Shown: positions 46,244 to 55,753, numbered from the stretch's first letter. The stretch: 64,000 bases of DNA from an uncultured Cyclobacteriaceae bacterium (GCA_937958005.1 CALGOB010000062.1:62001-126000); one strand, 5' to 3'. A program made the numbers and translations. Notes: generated from the letters alone by a model not told the origin.

Positions 46244-49200
46244 TTAAAAAGCAGCATTAATACTTAAGCTAAAGGTTCTTGCTCTTGGATAAGCTGTATA
46301 ATCAATACCTGCAGTTGGCAAACCATTTAATAAAGCTCCTCCACCTGGCTGTACACTAACTTCTGGATCCAACCCATCATAGGCACTTAACAAAAATAAA
46401 TTTTGTGCATTCAAAGAAATTTTCAAATTATCTAAGAAACCGTTACCAGAAACTGGAATACTATAACCTATTGACAAATTCTGTAATCTAACAAAATCAG
46501 CTTTTTCTAAAAATCTAGTAGATACTGGTGCAGACGCGCTAAATGCTTCTCCATTATTAACCACATCTTCAATCACGTTTCTAGAAGTATTGATTCCCCC
46601 TGCTACAAAAAATGCATTGGCTGTATTGTTATAAACGTAGTGTCCAAACTGGCCAGTAAAATATGTAGAGAAATCCCAATTCTTATAACTCAAATTTAGA
46701 GAGAGTCCTGTATTAACAGTTGGTAAAGCACTCGCATCCACAAAATCTCTATCCGCAATATCAGACAATATCGGCTCACCTTCATCATTAAATCCTGAGA
46801 ACCTGTCTATAAAAAATGAGAAAAGAGGTTGTCCTTCCGCTATTCTTTGTGAAAAAGCTCCTGTTAAACCTTGCCCCCTAATAGTTCCTCCATCTATTTG
46901 TCTCTGTGTATTTTGTAATTCATTACTATTAACAGATATGTTGAAACTTGTTGTGAAATTTAAATCACTCTTTTTAATTACATCATAATTCAATGCCAAT
47001 TCCACACCTTGGTTTATTACATCAATGTCAAAATTATCAAACACAAAATTAAATGGTGCGGGTAGCGCTGCCCTTACTCTTAACAATAGATCATTAGTAG
47101 TTTTTCTGTAAAAATCAACACTTCCATAAAATCGATCATTATTAAAACCAAAATCTAAGCCAGCAGTCAATTGAGTAGTGGACTCCCATTGCAGTTCAGG
47201 GTTACTAAAAGCTACATCAGATATCCCTGGTATTCCAATAGATCCATTATCTCCAATTCCAGTCCCACCAAATCTTTGTCTTTGTATTGCATTACCAAAA
47301 CCGAGTCCATCTTGATTTCCAGTGACACCAGCACTTAACCTTAATTTAAGTGTAGAAAATGATTCTCCAATAAAATCTTCCTCACCCAATTGCCATGCAA
47401 AAGCACCTGATGGGAAAAAACCATACCTATTATTCTCTCCAAATCTCGAAGATCCATCCGCTCTACCTGTGAAAGTAAACAAGTATTTATTAGCAATAGA
47501 ATAGTTTACACGGCCAAAAAATGATTGTAATTTATCCGTATTATCAAATTTATCCACAAATACTGAATTAACATTTATGCCAGCAGGTGTTGTTAAAGCA
47601 ACACCTCTTAGTGTATTTGGAAACAAAATATTCGCAAAAGCTCCACCTGTTAAACCATCAACTCCTACTAGTGCGTTATTGTCAGGATCTCCAGTCGGCC
47701 TTGCAAAACCAAACTGCTGAACGAATCCTTCAGTACTAGAATTTGCAGTGCTTTCTAAAGATTCTATTGCTCTTACAAAATCATTTTCCATGGTTTGGAA
47801 ATCTGTACTTGCAAAACCTAATGCTTCCGCATTGAATCCTCTTGATCCAAAATCTTGAAAAGAATACCCCCCTACAATGTCAATATTTGAATTACCAAAA
47901 TCCTTTTTGTAGTTTAAAGTTGCTTCAAACAGATCATTTGTCACAACTAATTCATTAAGTGCTCCTCTACCATTACCTGTAACTCCTCTGTCAGCATTGA
48001 TCGCATTTGCATTTAAAAATGAAAAAGATTCTGACTCTGATTTATCAACTCCGTAGGTCAACTTTCCTGTTAATCCTTCGGCTAGTTCATATGAAGCTGA
48101 AAAATTTAACAAAAGCCTATTAGTGTTAGCGAATGCATCATGGTTTTCAAGGATATTATTTGGGTGCAACTGACCTCCACCTATTTGATCTCTTATATCT
48201 TCAAAGTTCGCTGCTGGATTCCATGTAGGATTAGCTGAATAAACTGCTCCTAGTAAATCTCCTCTAAATCCTGCGCTTCCACTTAATGGCGCAAATTGGT
48301 CATTTACCCTTGATCCTGTTAACTGAAGATTAAAATTCAATTTATCATTCAAATAAGACTTATTTCCATTAAATCTTGCCGTAATTCTTTCTAGGCCTGA
48401 TTCTTCTATTATACCTTGTTGGTTATCATAACCTAAAGAGGCTCTGAAATCAGCCGTTTTGTATCCTTTAGCAAATGAAACATTTTGACTATGAGAAAAG
48501 GCGGTTCTGAAAACCTCATCCTGCCAATCAATATTATTACCAAAATCCACTGAAGAAGGATCTGTTCCTGTTTCAGCTACAGCATCTAGAAATTGATCAC
48601 GATCTAATAAATCAAAGCGTTTAGCCGTTGTTGATACACTGGCTGTAGAAGAATAAGTGACTTTCAGGTCATTTCCTTTTCCACTTTTAGTGGTTACAAT
48701 TACTACTCCGTTTGCTCCTCTAGATCCGTAGATAGCTGTAGCGGATGCATCTTTTAGTATACTAATACTTTCAATGTCATTTGGGTTGATAAAACTCAAT
48801 GGGTTTCTACTTCCTGATGTTCCAAAACCAACATTTGCCCCACTATTAGCTGAAGAACCTCCCCCTAATGGAACTCCATCCACTACAAACAAAGGATTGT
48901 TATTGGATGTAACTGAATTACTCCCTCTGATATTAATGTTAACCCCTGCTCCAGGTTCACCGCTACTACTAGCTATTTGTACCCCAGCAGTTTTACCTTG
49001 TATAAGCTGCTCTGGCGAAGCTATTACACCACCATTAAAATCTTTAGCAGTAACTGCAACCACAGATCCAGTAGCATCTTTCACTGAAGTCTCACCATAA
49101 CCAATTACGACTACCTCGGCTAACTGCTCTACATCAAGTTCAAGCGTAACGTCTATTGTGGCTCTTGCTCCTACAGTTATAGTCTGTGTGGCATATCCTA

Positions 49201-49432
49201 CAAATGAAAATACTAGAATACCGCCATCTGGAACTGACAAAGAATAATTTCCTTCAATATCAGTTACAGTTCCGACACTTGATCCCTGTACAATTACACT
49301 AGCCCCTGGCAATCCTGATTTATCCCTAGCGTCTCCATCTATCACTTTACCAGTAATAGTCCTTGCCTGCTGTGCCATGAGCACTCCACAGGAAAAAATT
49401 AATAAAAAACTTAAAAGTAAATACTTCCTCAT
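46244..49432 (-). CDS. susC: SusC/RagA-family TonB-dependent outer-membrane transporter
   Basis: A 1062-residue TonB-linked outer-membrane protein that imports oligosaccharides or peptides with its SusD lid. In order: signal peptide (1-20), a carboxypeptidase-regulatory-like domain (about 23-108, ARTITGKVIDGDA to VTLELDVEQL), the SusC-type plug (VVIGYGETSVKDATGSVVAV, then NPLFVVDGVPLGGG and SISILKDASATAIYGSRGANGVVIVTTK as separate family blocks), and a long 22-strand-type barrel ending in SLSINAAF. Paired with susD and divergent from a LacI regulator. No anti-sigma-interacting STN domain is seen, in line with LacI rather than ECF control. Confidence 0.95.
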   Translation of the reverse strand: MRKYLLLSFLLIFSCGVLMAQQARTITGKVIDGDARDKSGLPGASVIVQGSSVGTVTDIEGNYSLSVPDGGILVFSFVGYATQTITVGARATIDVTLELDVEQLAEVVVIGYGETSVKDATGSVVAVTAKDFNGGVIASPEQLIQGKTAGVQIASSSGEPGAGVNINIRGSNSVTSNNNPLFVVDGVPLGGGSSANSGANVGFGTSGSRNPLSFINPNDIESISILKDASATAIYGSRGANGVVIVTTKSGKGNDLKVTYSSTASVSTTAKRFDLLDRDQFLDAVAETGTDPSSVDFGNNIDWQDEVFRTAFSHSQNVSFAKGYKTADFRASLGYDNQQGIIEESGLERITARFNGNKSYLNDKLNFNLQLTGSRVNDQFAPLSGSAGFRGDLLGAVYSANPTWNPAANFEDIRDQIGGGQLHPNNILENHDAFANTNRLLLNFSASYELAEGLTGKLTYGVDKSESESFSFLNANAINADRGVTGNGRGALNELVVTNDLFEATLNYKKDFGNSNIDIVGGYSFQDFGSRGFNAEALGFASTDFQTMENDFVRAIESLESTANSSTEGFVQQFGFARPTGDPDNNALVGVDGLTGGAFANILFPNTLRGVALTTPAGINVNSVFVDKFDNTDKLQSFFGRVNYSIANKYLFTFTGRADGSSRFGENNRYGFFPSGAFAWQLGEEDFIGESFSTLKLRLSAGVTGNQDGLGFGNAIQRQRFGGTGIGDNGSIGIPGISDVAFSNPELQWESTTQLTAGLDFGFNNDRFYGSVDFYRKTTNDLLLRVRAALPAPFNFVFDNFDIDVINQGVELALNYDVIKKSDLNFTTSFNISVNSNELQNTQRQIDGGTIRGQGLTGAFSQRIAEGQPLFSFFIDRFSGFNDEGEPILSDIADRDFVDASALPTVNTGLSLNLSYKNWDFSTYFTGQFGHYVYNNTANAFFVAGGINTSRNVIEDVVNNGEAFSASAPVSTRFLEKADFVRLQNLSIGYSIPVSGNGFLDNLKISLNAQNLFLLSAYDGLDPEVSVQPGGGALLNGLPTAGIDYTAYPRARTFSLSINAAF

Positions 49433-49461
49433 ATTACTACATTTAGATTACATTTTTCCAC

Positions 49462-49496
49462 CAAAATTAAGAATCAATAATATAACTGATTCTTAA
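49462..49496. promoter_or_regulatory. susC promoter region: -7 box overlapped by a 10-bp inverted repeat
   Basis: On the minus strand 49469-49462 reads TAATTTTG, a match to the Bacteroidota -7 motif TAnnTTTG, 29 bp before the susC ATG. Overlapping it is a perfect inverted repeat, TTAAGAATCA (49467-49476) and TGATTCTTAA (49487-49496), with a 10-bp spacer. A regulator binding here would cover the core promoter. No clear -33 TTG was found, so the promoter call is tentative. Confidence 0.45.
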
Positions 49497-49622
49497 AATT
49501 ATTGTTATAAAAACATCATTTTTTAGGTTTTTCACAAAAACCCACACCTCAATAAAATTAAAATTGAAGAATATTAAAAGTTATAAGCGACAAAAAAAGG
49601 TACTTAGATGGTAAAAAAAAAA

Positions 49623-49636
49623 TGCAATCGTTTTCA
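49623..49636. promoter_or_regulatory. LacI-family operator
   Basis: TGCAATCGTTTTCA fits the general LacI/GalR palindrome TGnAAnCGnTTnCA at every fixed position, with the central CG. It lies between susC and the divergent LacI-family gene, 139 bp before the latter's ATG. This supports control of the susC-susD transporter, and autoregulation, by that regulator. Confidence 0.75.
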
Positions 49637-49774
49637 TTTTTCCCAATTTACCCTAATTCGTTTCATCTTATACTAAATAAATTTAAAAGTGCTTCCCCCA
49701 CATTTTCAGTTATCAGTAGATTAACCTAACAAAATTTAAATAAAAGTGTAGATTTGATTATTAAATGATTAACT

Positions 49775-50797
49775 ATGAAAAGTGGCCAAGTTACAATAAA
49801 GGATTTAGCTAAAGAATTGAACATTTCTGTCTCTACAGTATCGAGAGCTTTAGCAGATAACCCTTTGGTAAAATCGACCACTAAAAAAGCAGTAATGGAG
49901 CTTGCTAAAAAGCTCAACTACCAGCCCAATTTCACTGCACTGAGTCTAAGAAGTAATACTACAAGAACCTTAGGGGTAATTCTCCCACAGGTAGTTCATG
50001 ACTTTTTCTCCCAAGTTCTAAGAGGAATAGAAGACATTGCCTATTCAAAAGGTTATAGTGTCATTATCTGCAATACACATGAATCTTATGAAAGAGAGGT
50101 AATGGATGCCAAAAATTTAGTAAATGGAAGAGTGGATGGTATCTTAGCGTGTGTATCTAAAGAAACTAAAGATTTCACTCACTTTCAAGAGTTCAAAGAT
50201 AGAAACATACCTCTTGTTTTTTTTGATTGCGTAGTAGATGATATTACCACAGATAAAGTAATTATTGATGATCATGAGGCAGCTTTAATTGCAGTCAATC
50301 ACCTTATTTCTACAGGCAGAAAAAAAATTGCCTATGTAGGTGGCCCTGAAAATCTTCTTATATCAAAAAATAGGTATAAAGGATATAAAGATGCTTTGTT
50401 AGAAGCAAATATCGCCTTTGATGAAAATCTTGTTTTACACAGAGAGACTGGGGATTTTAAAGATGGCGCCGGGGCAGTGCAAGATCTTCTTAAAAAGAAT
50501 GTAGAAATAGACGGTCTTTTTGCTGCTACTGATTTATTGGCAATTGGGGCATTAAAGGAATTGAAAAAAGCAGGTTATTCTACACCTCGTGATGTTTCTA
50601 TCTGTGGTTTTAGTAATTGGAAAATATCGGAAATTTATGACCCTTCTATTACTACGGTAGATCAACCTGGGTATAATATGGGTAAAATCTCCTCAAATAT
50701 GCTTTTCAAGCAAATAGAAAACAAAGATGCAAATCACAAAGCAGAAACGAAAGTGTTAAAAACTTCACTAGTCATTAGAGAAAGTACACAAATATAA
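49775..50797 (+). CDS. LacI/GalR-family transcriptional regulator
   Basis: A 340-residue regulator. The N-terminal helix-turn-helix and hinge (about 3-60) read TIKDLAKELNISVSTVSRALAD and KKAVMELAKKLNYQPN. The ligand-binding periplasmic-binding-protein-like domain follows (about 62-338: TRTLGVILPQVVHDFFSQVLRG, VDGILACVSKET, TSVVIRES-like end). Divergent from susC with a consensus operator between them, so it most likely controls that Sus locus. The inducing sugar is not evident. Confidence 0.93.
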   Translation: MKSGQVTIKDLAKELNISVSTVSRALADNPLVKSTTKKAVMELAKKLNYQPNFTALSLRSNTTRTLGVILPQVVHDFFSQVLRGIEDIAYSKGYSVIICNTHESYEREVMDAKNLVNGRVDGILACVSKETKDFTHFQEFKDRNIPLVFFDCVVDDITTDKVIIDDHEAALIAVNHLISTGRKKIAYVGGPENLLISKNRYKGYKDALLEANIAFDENLVLHRETGDFKDGAGAVQDLLKKNVEIDGLFAATDLLAIGALKELKKAGYSTPRDVSICGFSNWKISEIYDPSITTVDQPGYNMGKISSNMLFKQIENKDANHKAETKVLKTSLVIRESTQI

Positions 50798-50805
50798 GAT
50801 TCAGG

Positions 50806-51194
50806 TTAAAGAGCTTGTCTAAACGAGATAACATACCCCTTCTTTCACATCAAAACCACGCATACCATATTCTCTATCTGCTATAGGGTTTGCAATTGTC
50901 ACTCTCTTCTTTTGACTCTCTCATATAATAGATCTATATCAAAAACAAAAACATATAAAGACACAGGACTATTGAGGGTCGATTGATGTGAAGAATCCGA
51001 CCTGCTAAGGTGTCTGCTAACAGCTTCTTCTCTATTCATCACAAGAAAATCGATTGGGTTGTCCCACTTAGAAGTAATAGTAAATCCTAACTTTTCTGTA
51101 TAAAAAATGGCTGATTCTTCAGGATCAGCTACTGGCAATATAGTTGCTGCGTGTGAAACATCTTTTTAGAATTTAACTTGTTTTCCTCTTTCAT
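50806..51194 (-). pseudogene. Frameshifted VOC/glyoxalase-family gene
   Basis: The longest open piece (50899-51138) reads PVADPEESAIFYTEKLGFTI and VYVFVFDIDLLYERV-like text, the first half of a vicinal-oxygen-chelate (glyoxalase/bleomycin resistance) fold. A likely start, ATG at 51192-51194 (MKEENKLNSKK), is in another frame. The family's C-terminal end also persists out of frame: IANPIADREYGMRGFDVKE, then GYVISFRQAL before a stop at 50806-50808. At least three indels are therefore needed to restore one protein of about 125 residues. It is non-functional as read. Confidence 0.75.
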
Positions 51195-51241
51195 TTTCAA
51201 AAGATCATTTTAGTTCAAAAATTAACCGCTAGTAAGGTAAA

Positions 51242-51858
51242 CTATTCTAAAGATAGCAAAGCATGGTATGGATCACCCGTGAGGTTTAGCAGTTTGCAAA
51301 ACGCAGCTTCCGTTTTCATCCCATTTTTTTTCAGCTCAATAATGGACTCTCTAAATTGTTCCCCTTTAGTCTTTAACAATTTAAATTCAATCAATAGATG
51401 TCGATAGGCCAAATGCTTTTCAATTGCTTTATTCTGTCCAAAAATTTCTACCTCAAAACCAGCTATCTGAAATCTGGCTATAACGGCACCATCATTATCA
51501 AAAACTTTTTGGTTAATTGAGAAACTAATTTCATTTTCAAAATTCAATTTTAGTAAGCTAATAAATTCTTTTTCGTTAATGAACCAACCCCGACCCAAGG
51601 GTACGGGGTATCTCTATCGGCCAAAAGCTTTTTTATCGACTCAAGAGTCGGGGAATTAGGTATCCCTCAGGGATTAAAATCACATATGATATCTATATCA
51701 CTAGTTTCTATTGCAATGTCAATGGGGATAGTTCCTACAAAAACGGGATTAAATTCATCTAAAACCTCAAAAATCTTTCGTTCCTTAAAAATACTAAACA
51801 CTTCTTTTTGTAGAGAAGTACCCTCTTTTAGATAAGATAATTCCTTAAAATTGATCAT
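51242..51858 (-). pseudogene. DUF4269-family gene interrupted by the hairpin element
   Basis: The N-terminal part (51858 down to 51674) reads MINFKELSYLKEGTSLQKEV to VGTIPIDIAIETSDIDIICDFN. After a 94-bp insertion, the rest (51579 down to 51242) reads NEKEFISLLKLNF to NLTGDPYHALLSLE. Joined at the TTAA junction (DFN-EKEF), they give one protein of about 170 residues with the DUF4269 pattern (nucleotidyltransferase-like GTIPIDI and SDIDIIC). The insertion adds a stop right after DFNP and shifts the frame, so the intact protein is not made. Confidence 0.85.
51580..51673 (+). mobile_element. 94-bp hairpin-rich MITE-like element, copy B
   Basis: It runs TGAACCAACCCCGACCC to ATCCCTCAGGGA with TTAA on both sides (51576-51579 and 51674-51677), a clean 4-bp target duplication. 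It has the same three hairpins as copy A: CCCCG/CGGGG, CGACTC-AA-GAGTCG and ATCCCT-C-AGGGAT. The linker between hairpins 1 and 2 differs much more than the hairpins do. It interrupts the DUF4269 gene; excising it with one TTAA restores the reading frame. Confidence 0.8.
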
Positions 51859-51903
51859 TCTAAAATGTTTTACATCATTAAAGCAAATGTATAAAGCAAC
51901 TAA

Positions 51904-53382
51904 CTATTTTGTTTTGAAAGTACCAACCACTCTTTGTATATCTTCAGAAACTTTTTTTAATTCTTCTGAGTAGTTTGCCAACTGGCCAGCGGAAGCATCA
52001 TTCTGTTGAGATATCTGATTTAACTCTTGCATAGATACATTGATTTGATCAGTCCCCATTTTTTGTTCTGCACTACTCACGCTTATATCTTTCACTAATT
52101 CTGCAGATTTCGAAATTTCTTTTACACTTTCTTCTAATGCTAAACTAGTTTTTTCAACCATTGTCATACTTTCTATAGAAAGTGCAACAATCTCTTCAGA
52201 AGCATTTTTACTTTTCTCAGCTAATTCTCTAATTTCCTTTGCTACTACTGCAAATCCTTTACCATGTTCTCCAGCCCTAGCCGCTTCAACAGCGGCATTC
52301 AATGCCAGCAAATTTGTTTGATCAGATATTTCATTGATCAAATCAATTTTATTAGATATCCCTTTAATAGACTCAAAGCCCTTGGTCGCTACTTGCTTAA
52401 GGTAATTAATTTTAGCGACTGTATTTTGCGAACTAAGACTGGTCTCGGAGGCATTACTAGAGTTTAAACTGATACTAGATGTCATTTCCTGAATAGATGC
52501 CGATACTTCCTCTGCAGTAGCTGCTAAAGTAGATGCCCGCATATTCAATTCTTTTGAATCTTCAGTCAATTGCCGACTTGTCAAGTTCATGCTTGTTGAT
52601 TGATCATCCAGTGTACTCACTATATCAGAAAATCTTTCCACCATGATATTCATTGCATACATTACTGCTGTAATTTCATTCTTCTTCCCTAGTGGCATTG
52701 CTATTGTCAGATCTCCTTTCCCTAAGGCTTTTAAGAATCTTAGCATTTTTTGAATAGGGTTCATGATACCCGTTAATAATATAAAAGTACCTAAGATGGC
52801 AATTATCATAGTTAAAAAAAGCATCGCCAAAAGAAAGTCATTTCGATTTTTAGATTTTCGATTGTTATCCGCAACCATTGCTTTAACCAGCTGATTATTG
52901 GCTAATAGCATTTGATCAACCATCCTATTTAGATTATGATGAGCAGTTTCTTTTTCTAGTTTATCCCCACTTATAATCTGTTGTGCATAAGATTGATATT
53001 TTTCCCAAGTGGAGTCTATTACAGCCATTTCTTTGGCAAAAAGATTTCCAACGCCCTTTATTTGGACTCCTTCATCAGAAATTCCTCCTTTTCGGATCAC
53101 TTGTAACGATGCATGATGAAGCGCTATTGATTCGGATAAGGAAACAACAGCCTTTTTATTTCCACTAGCTACTTCTGAAGCAGAGTAGGCTATACGTTGT
53201 GATAACATTCTATTCCTACCAGATATATCGATCAAAAATCCGTTTTCATATAAGTCCTCCCAATTAGATATGAAGTTTATTGTTGAAAATATAAATGACA
53301 GGACAAAAAGAGCTATTACCCTTGTTATTACTGACTTAAACAATAATTGTTTGAGTTTTTTTTTATTTAATAATAATGTCAT
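51904..53382 (-). CDS. Methyl-accepting chemotaxis protein with PilJ-type N-terminal sensor
   Basis: A 492-residue inner-membrane chemoreceptor. TM1 is at about 19-38 and TM2 at about 183-205, enclosing a periplasmic sensor with the motif [12 protein letters not shown] (54-65) typical of PilJ/type-IV-pili methyl-accepting sensors. A HAMP domain follows (about 206-258), then a coiled-coil signalling domain with the conserved tip [20 protein letters not shown] (351-370) that contacts CheA/CheW. No che gene lies nearby. The signal it senses and the motility machine it drives are unknown. Confidence 0.92.
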   Translation of the reverse strand: MTLLLNKKKLKQLLFKSVITRVIALFVLSFIFSTINFISNWEDLYENGFLIDISGRNRMLSQRIAYSASEVASGNKKAVVSLSESIALHHASLQVIRKGGISDEGVQIKGVGNLFAKEMAVIDSTWEKYQSYAQQIISGDKLEKETAHHNLNRMVDQMLLANNQLVKAMVADNNRKSKNRNDFLLAMLFLTMIIAILGTFILLTGIMNPIQKMLRFLKALGKGDLTIAMPLGKKNEITAVMYAMNIMVERFSDIVSTLDDQSTSMNLTSRQLTEDSKELNMRASTLAATAEEVSASIQEMTSSISLNSSNASETSLSSQNTVAKINYLKQVATKGFESIKGISNKIDLINEISDQTNLLALNAAVEAARAGEHGKGFAVVAKEIRELAEKSKNASEEIVALSIESMTMVEKTSLALEESVKEISKSAELVKDISVSSAEQKMGTDQINVSMQELNQISQQNDASAGQLANYSEELKKVSEDIQRVVGTFKTK

Positions 53383-54809
53383 TCAACTAAATTTAGAATC
53401 TAACAAAAAACCTCTTTAATGCAATCAAACAAAGGTCATTTAAAGGCACCAAAAATACTTCCTCCCTAAAAAATGGATTGCAGGTAAGACCAGCTTCTGT
53501 CCATTTTTTCTTGATAAAAAACGAACTGTACGGCGACTGTCAAAAAATCAGGCTGTCGTGGCTCTAATAATTTAAAACTTCCACCCAAAATCCCTTTGTG
53601 CGCCTCACTAAATGATCACCGGAATAGCGTACTAAGCCAACCCACCTAAGCACATAGAACTGAAGATTTTTTTACACTAATATCACTAATTAACATTAAT
53701 AATCGTGATTTATCAAACAGTACTACTTAAACTATAAAGCTAGAGAAACCTTAATGTGAAAATTAGATAGTGACTATTACTTGCAAAAAAAGATCTTTTT
53801 TTTTGAAAGTGCTAGTCAATTAAGCTTATATGACAACTCCGCATGAATTTATTATAAAAAAAGGAATATTTAGAATATTATTCTCTGTAGCTATTAGTTT
53901 ATTCAAAAAAAGAACAGGGTTAAAAAAATACTTTTCCAATCCTCGTTTACTGTCATACTGTGGCCGTATATAAGAAATAATTGCCTAGTGAAAATTTGGT
54001 TCTTTCCCTTTTACACTACTGCTCATTGTCTCAATAAGATCTCCATTATTCATCTAATCTAAACGATGGGATGAACCTCTCTTAGAATGAGCAAGCAGCA
54101 CAAACGGTCATTTAGGCCTTGAAATGAGCTCCGCTAAAGCCTTTTATTTGATGGTGAGTCCCTAACCAAATTCACAGAAACAATTGTTTTTTTCAGGGAT
54201 CTGACTCTGCAGCATGGAGAAAATGGACAAATCTTCTTAAAAGATCTGACTTTTATAGAAGAAGCATAATTTTAAATTGGGTTGAAAACATCTATTTATT
54301 GTCTTTTAACAAAGTTTTATCGTGCAAAACAAATTTAGTCGGATTGACACTAATTAGAGATTACTTCGACCTATTTTATATGCCCTTAGCCCTCTAGTAA
54401 AAACACACAGTAACCTTGTCTAATAGGTAGTTTGCTGTCAGTGTTTTATTCCAAAATAAATCTATCTTGTGATATTACCTAGCCGTTTTTAAGTCAAATT
54501 ATTTTCAAAACCAGGTTTCAAGCTTTAAAAAATTATATCAAATACCAAAACAAAATATTATAATGAATTTAATTAAATTAACAAAATAAAAACTAATCTC
54601 AACAACCAACAAGAAACATATACCTAAACATTGCGTTATTCTTCTCAAGGTATTAATGATAATTCTTTCTAACATGAAGCTTCAGGAATTATTTACCTAG
54701 TTTCACAATTACAAAACCCTATTTACTATAATAATTTTTAAGTAGATTTGCGGAAACATTTAAGAGTGGACAAATTTTTTTTGGTTACAGAAAAACTTAT
54801 ATTCGAAAA
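53383..54809. other. 1.4-kb region without a recognisable gene
   Basis: It separates the chemoreceptor gene from the DksA-like gene and has stops in all frames. Two things stand out. There is an 18-bp palindrome of seven A, GATC and seven T at 53785-53802. There is also a 43-codon open stretch without ATG at 54138-54269 that reads coding-like (FDGESLTKFTET, FFRDLTLQHGENGQIFLKD). Both could be remnants of lost genes. No tRNA, structured RNA or insertion-sequence end was recognised. The promoter of the next gene must lie near the right end. Confidence 0.5.
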
Positions 54810-55187
54810 ATGGGAGAAAAAACAAGGTATTCAGAAGAAGAGTTAAAAGAGTTTGAAGAACTAATCCTTGAAAAAATAGAGAAAGCAAAAAAAGAACTTA
54901 ATTTCATCAAATCTTCTTTGAATAAAACAAGTGAGACTGGTATCGGCAATACTTTCGGTACAGTTAAAACACTTGAAGATGGTGCAGAAACTGCTGAGAA
55001 AGAAAGCTTAAACCAACTAGCAGCCCGTCAACAAAAGTTTCTCAATAATTTAGAAAAAGCACTGATTAGAATTAAGAACGGCACTTATGGGATTTGTATT
55101 GATACTGGCAAGTTGATCCAAAAAGATCGACTAAAAGCAGTTCCACATACCATGCATTCTATCGAAGCTAAATTAAGTAAAAGATAG
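54810..55187 (+). CDS. TraR/DksA-family protein with degenerate zinc finger
   Basis: A 125-residue protein with the DksA-like layout: N-terminal coiled coil (about 8-90, Glu/Lys-rich, ending LEKALIRIKNGTYG) and a C-terminal zinc-finger-like region (GICIDTGKLIQKDRLKAVP). Of the four zinc cysteines of classic DksA, only Cys96 remains; the others are replaced. Such proteins may still bind the RNA polymerase secondary channel, as cysteine-poor DksA-like proteins are known, but zinc binding is unlikely. First of three closely spaced plus-strand genes. Confidence 0.82.
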   Translation: MGEKTRYSEEELKEFEELILEKIEKAKKELNFIKSSLNKTSETGIGNTFGTVKTLEDGAETAEKESLNQLAARQQKFLNNLEKALIRIKNGTYGICIDTGKLIQKDRLKAVPHTMHSIEAKLSKR

Positions 55188-55189
55188 CA

Positions 55190-55753
55190 TTGGATTTTTT
55201 GGCTAATCATATTGAAGCTTTAATATTCTGTTCTCCTAAACCTATAGAGGAAAGTGAGTTACAGGTTTGCCTTTCAGAAATGTTTGAAGCAAAAATTCCT
55301 TCTGAAGACATCTCAAAGGCAATTGCTGGTTTAAGTGAAAAATATGAATCAGAACAATTCTCTATTCAACCAGTAAAAAGTGGTGGAGGGTATCAATTCC
55401 TTACAAAACCAGCCTATCAAGCAAGTATTGGTATTTTACTTAAACAACAATCGAAAAAAAGATTGTCTAATTCTTCTCTTGAGACACTCTCCATTATTGC
55501 ATATAAACAACCTATTACCAAAGGAGAAATGGAACAAATAAGAGGTGTAAACTGTGATTATGCTGTCCAAAAACTACTTGAAAAAGAATTAGTAGAAATT
55601 AAAGGGAAGTCTGAAGCTATTGGACGACCTTTGCTATATGGTACCAATCAAAAATTTATGGATTATTTTGGTATCAATAATTTAAAAGAACTTCCAACTC
55701 CAAAAGATTTCTTTCAAGAAGAAGATAATTCAATTGGGGAAACTTCCGAATAA
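55190..55753 (+). CDS. scpB: Segregation and condensation protein B
   Basis: A 187-residue ScpB, the winged-helix subunit of the SMC-ScpA-ScpB condensin. It shows LANHIEALIFCSPKPIEESEL, SGGGYQFLTKPAY, LSNSSLETLSIIAYKQPITKGEMEQIRGVNCDYAV and GRPLLYGTNQKFMDYFGI, which is family-typical throughout. The start is probably TTG at 55190, two bases after the upstream stop, because the frame is closed just upstream by TAA at 55178 and no ATG is available. scpA is not adjacent. rluB follows after 9 bp, a common partnership. Confidence 0.93.
   Translation: MDFLANHIEALIFCSPKPIEESELQVCLSEMFEAKIPSEDISKAIAGLSEKYESEQFSIQPVKSGGGYQFLTKPAYQASIGILLKQQSKKRLSNSSLETLSIIAYKQPITKGEMEQIRGVNCDYAVQKLLEKELVEIKGKSEAIGRPLLYGTNQKFMDYFGINNLKELPTPKDFFQEEDNSIGETSE

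Noticed and set aside
50899-51138. Intact short VOC protein
   Set aside because: It covers only part of a VOC fold, and both ends of the family sequence persist out of frame.
51242-51598. Separate small gene with a TTG start
   Set aside because: Its start lies inside the inserted element, and the protein is the C-terminal half of the DUF4269 gene.
53785-53802. A7-GATC-T7 palindrome as an intrinsic terminator
   Set aside because: The stem is almost all A-T pairs with no loop, which is too weak for termination, and no gene ends nearby.
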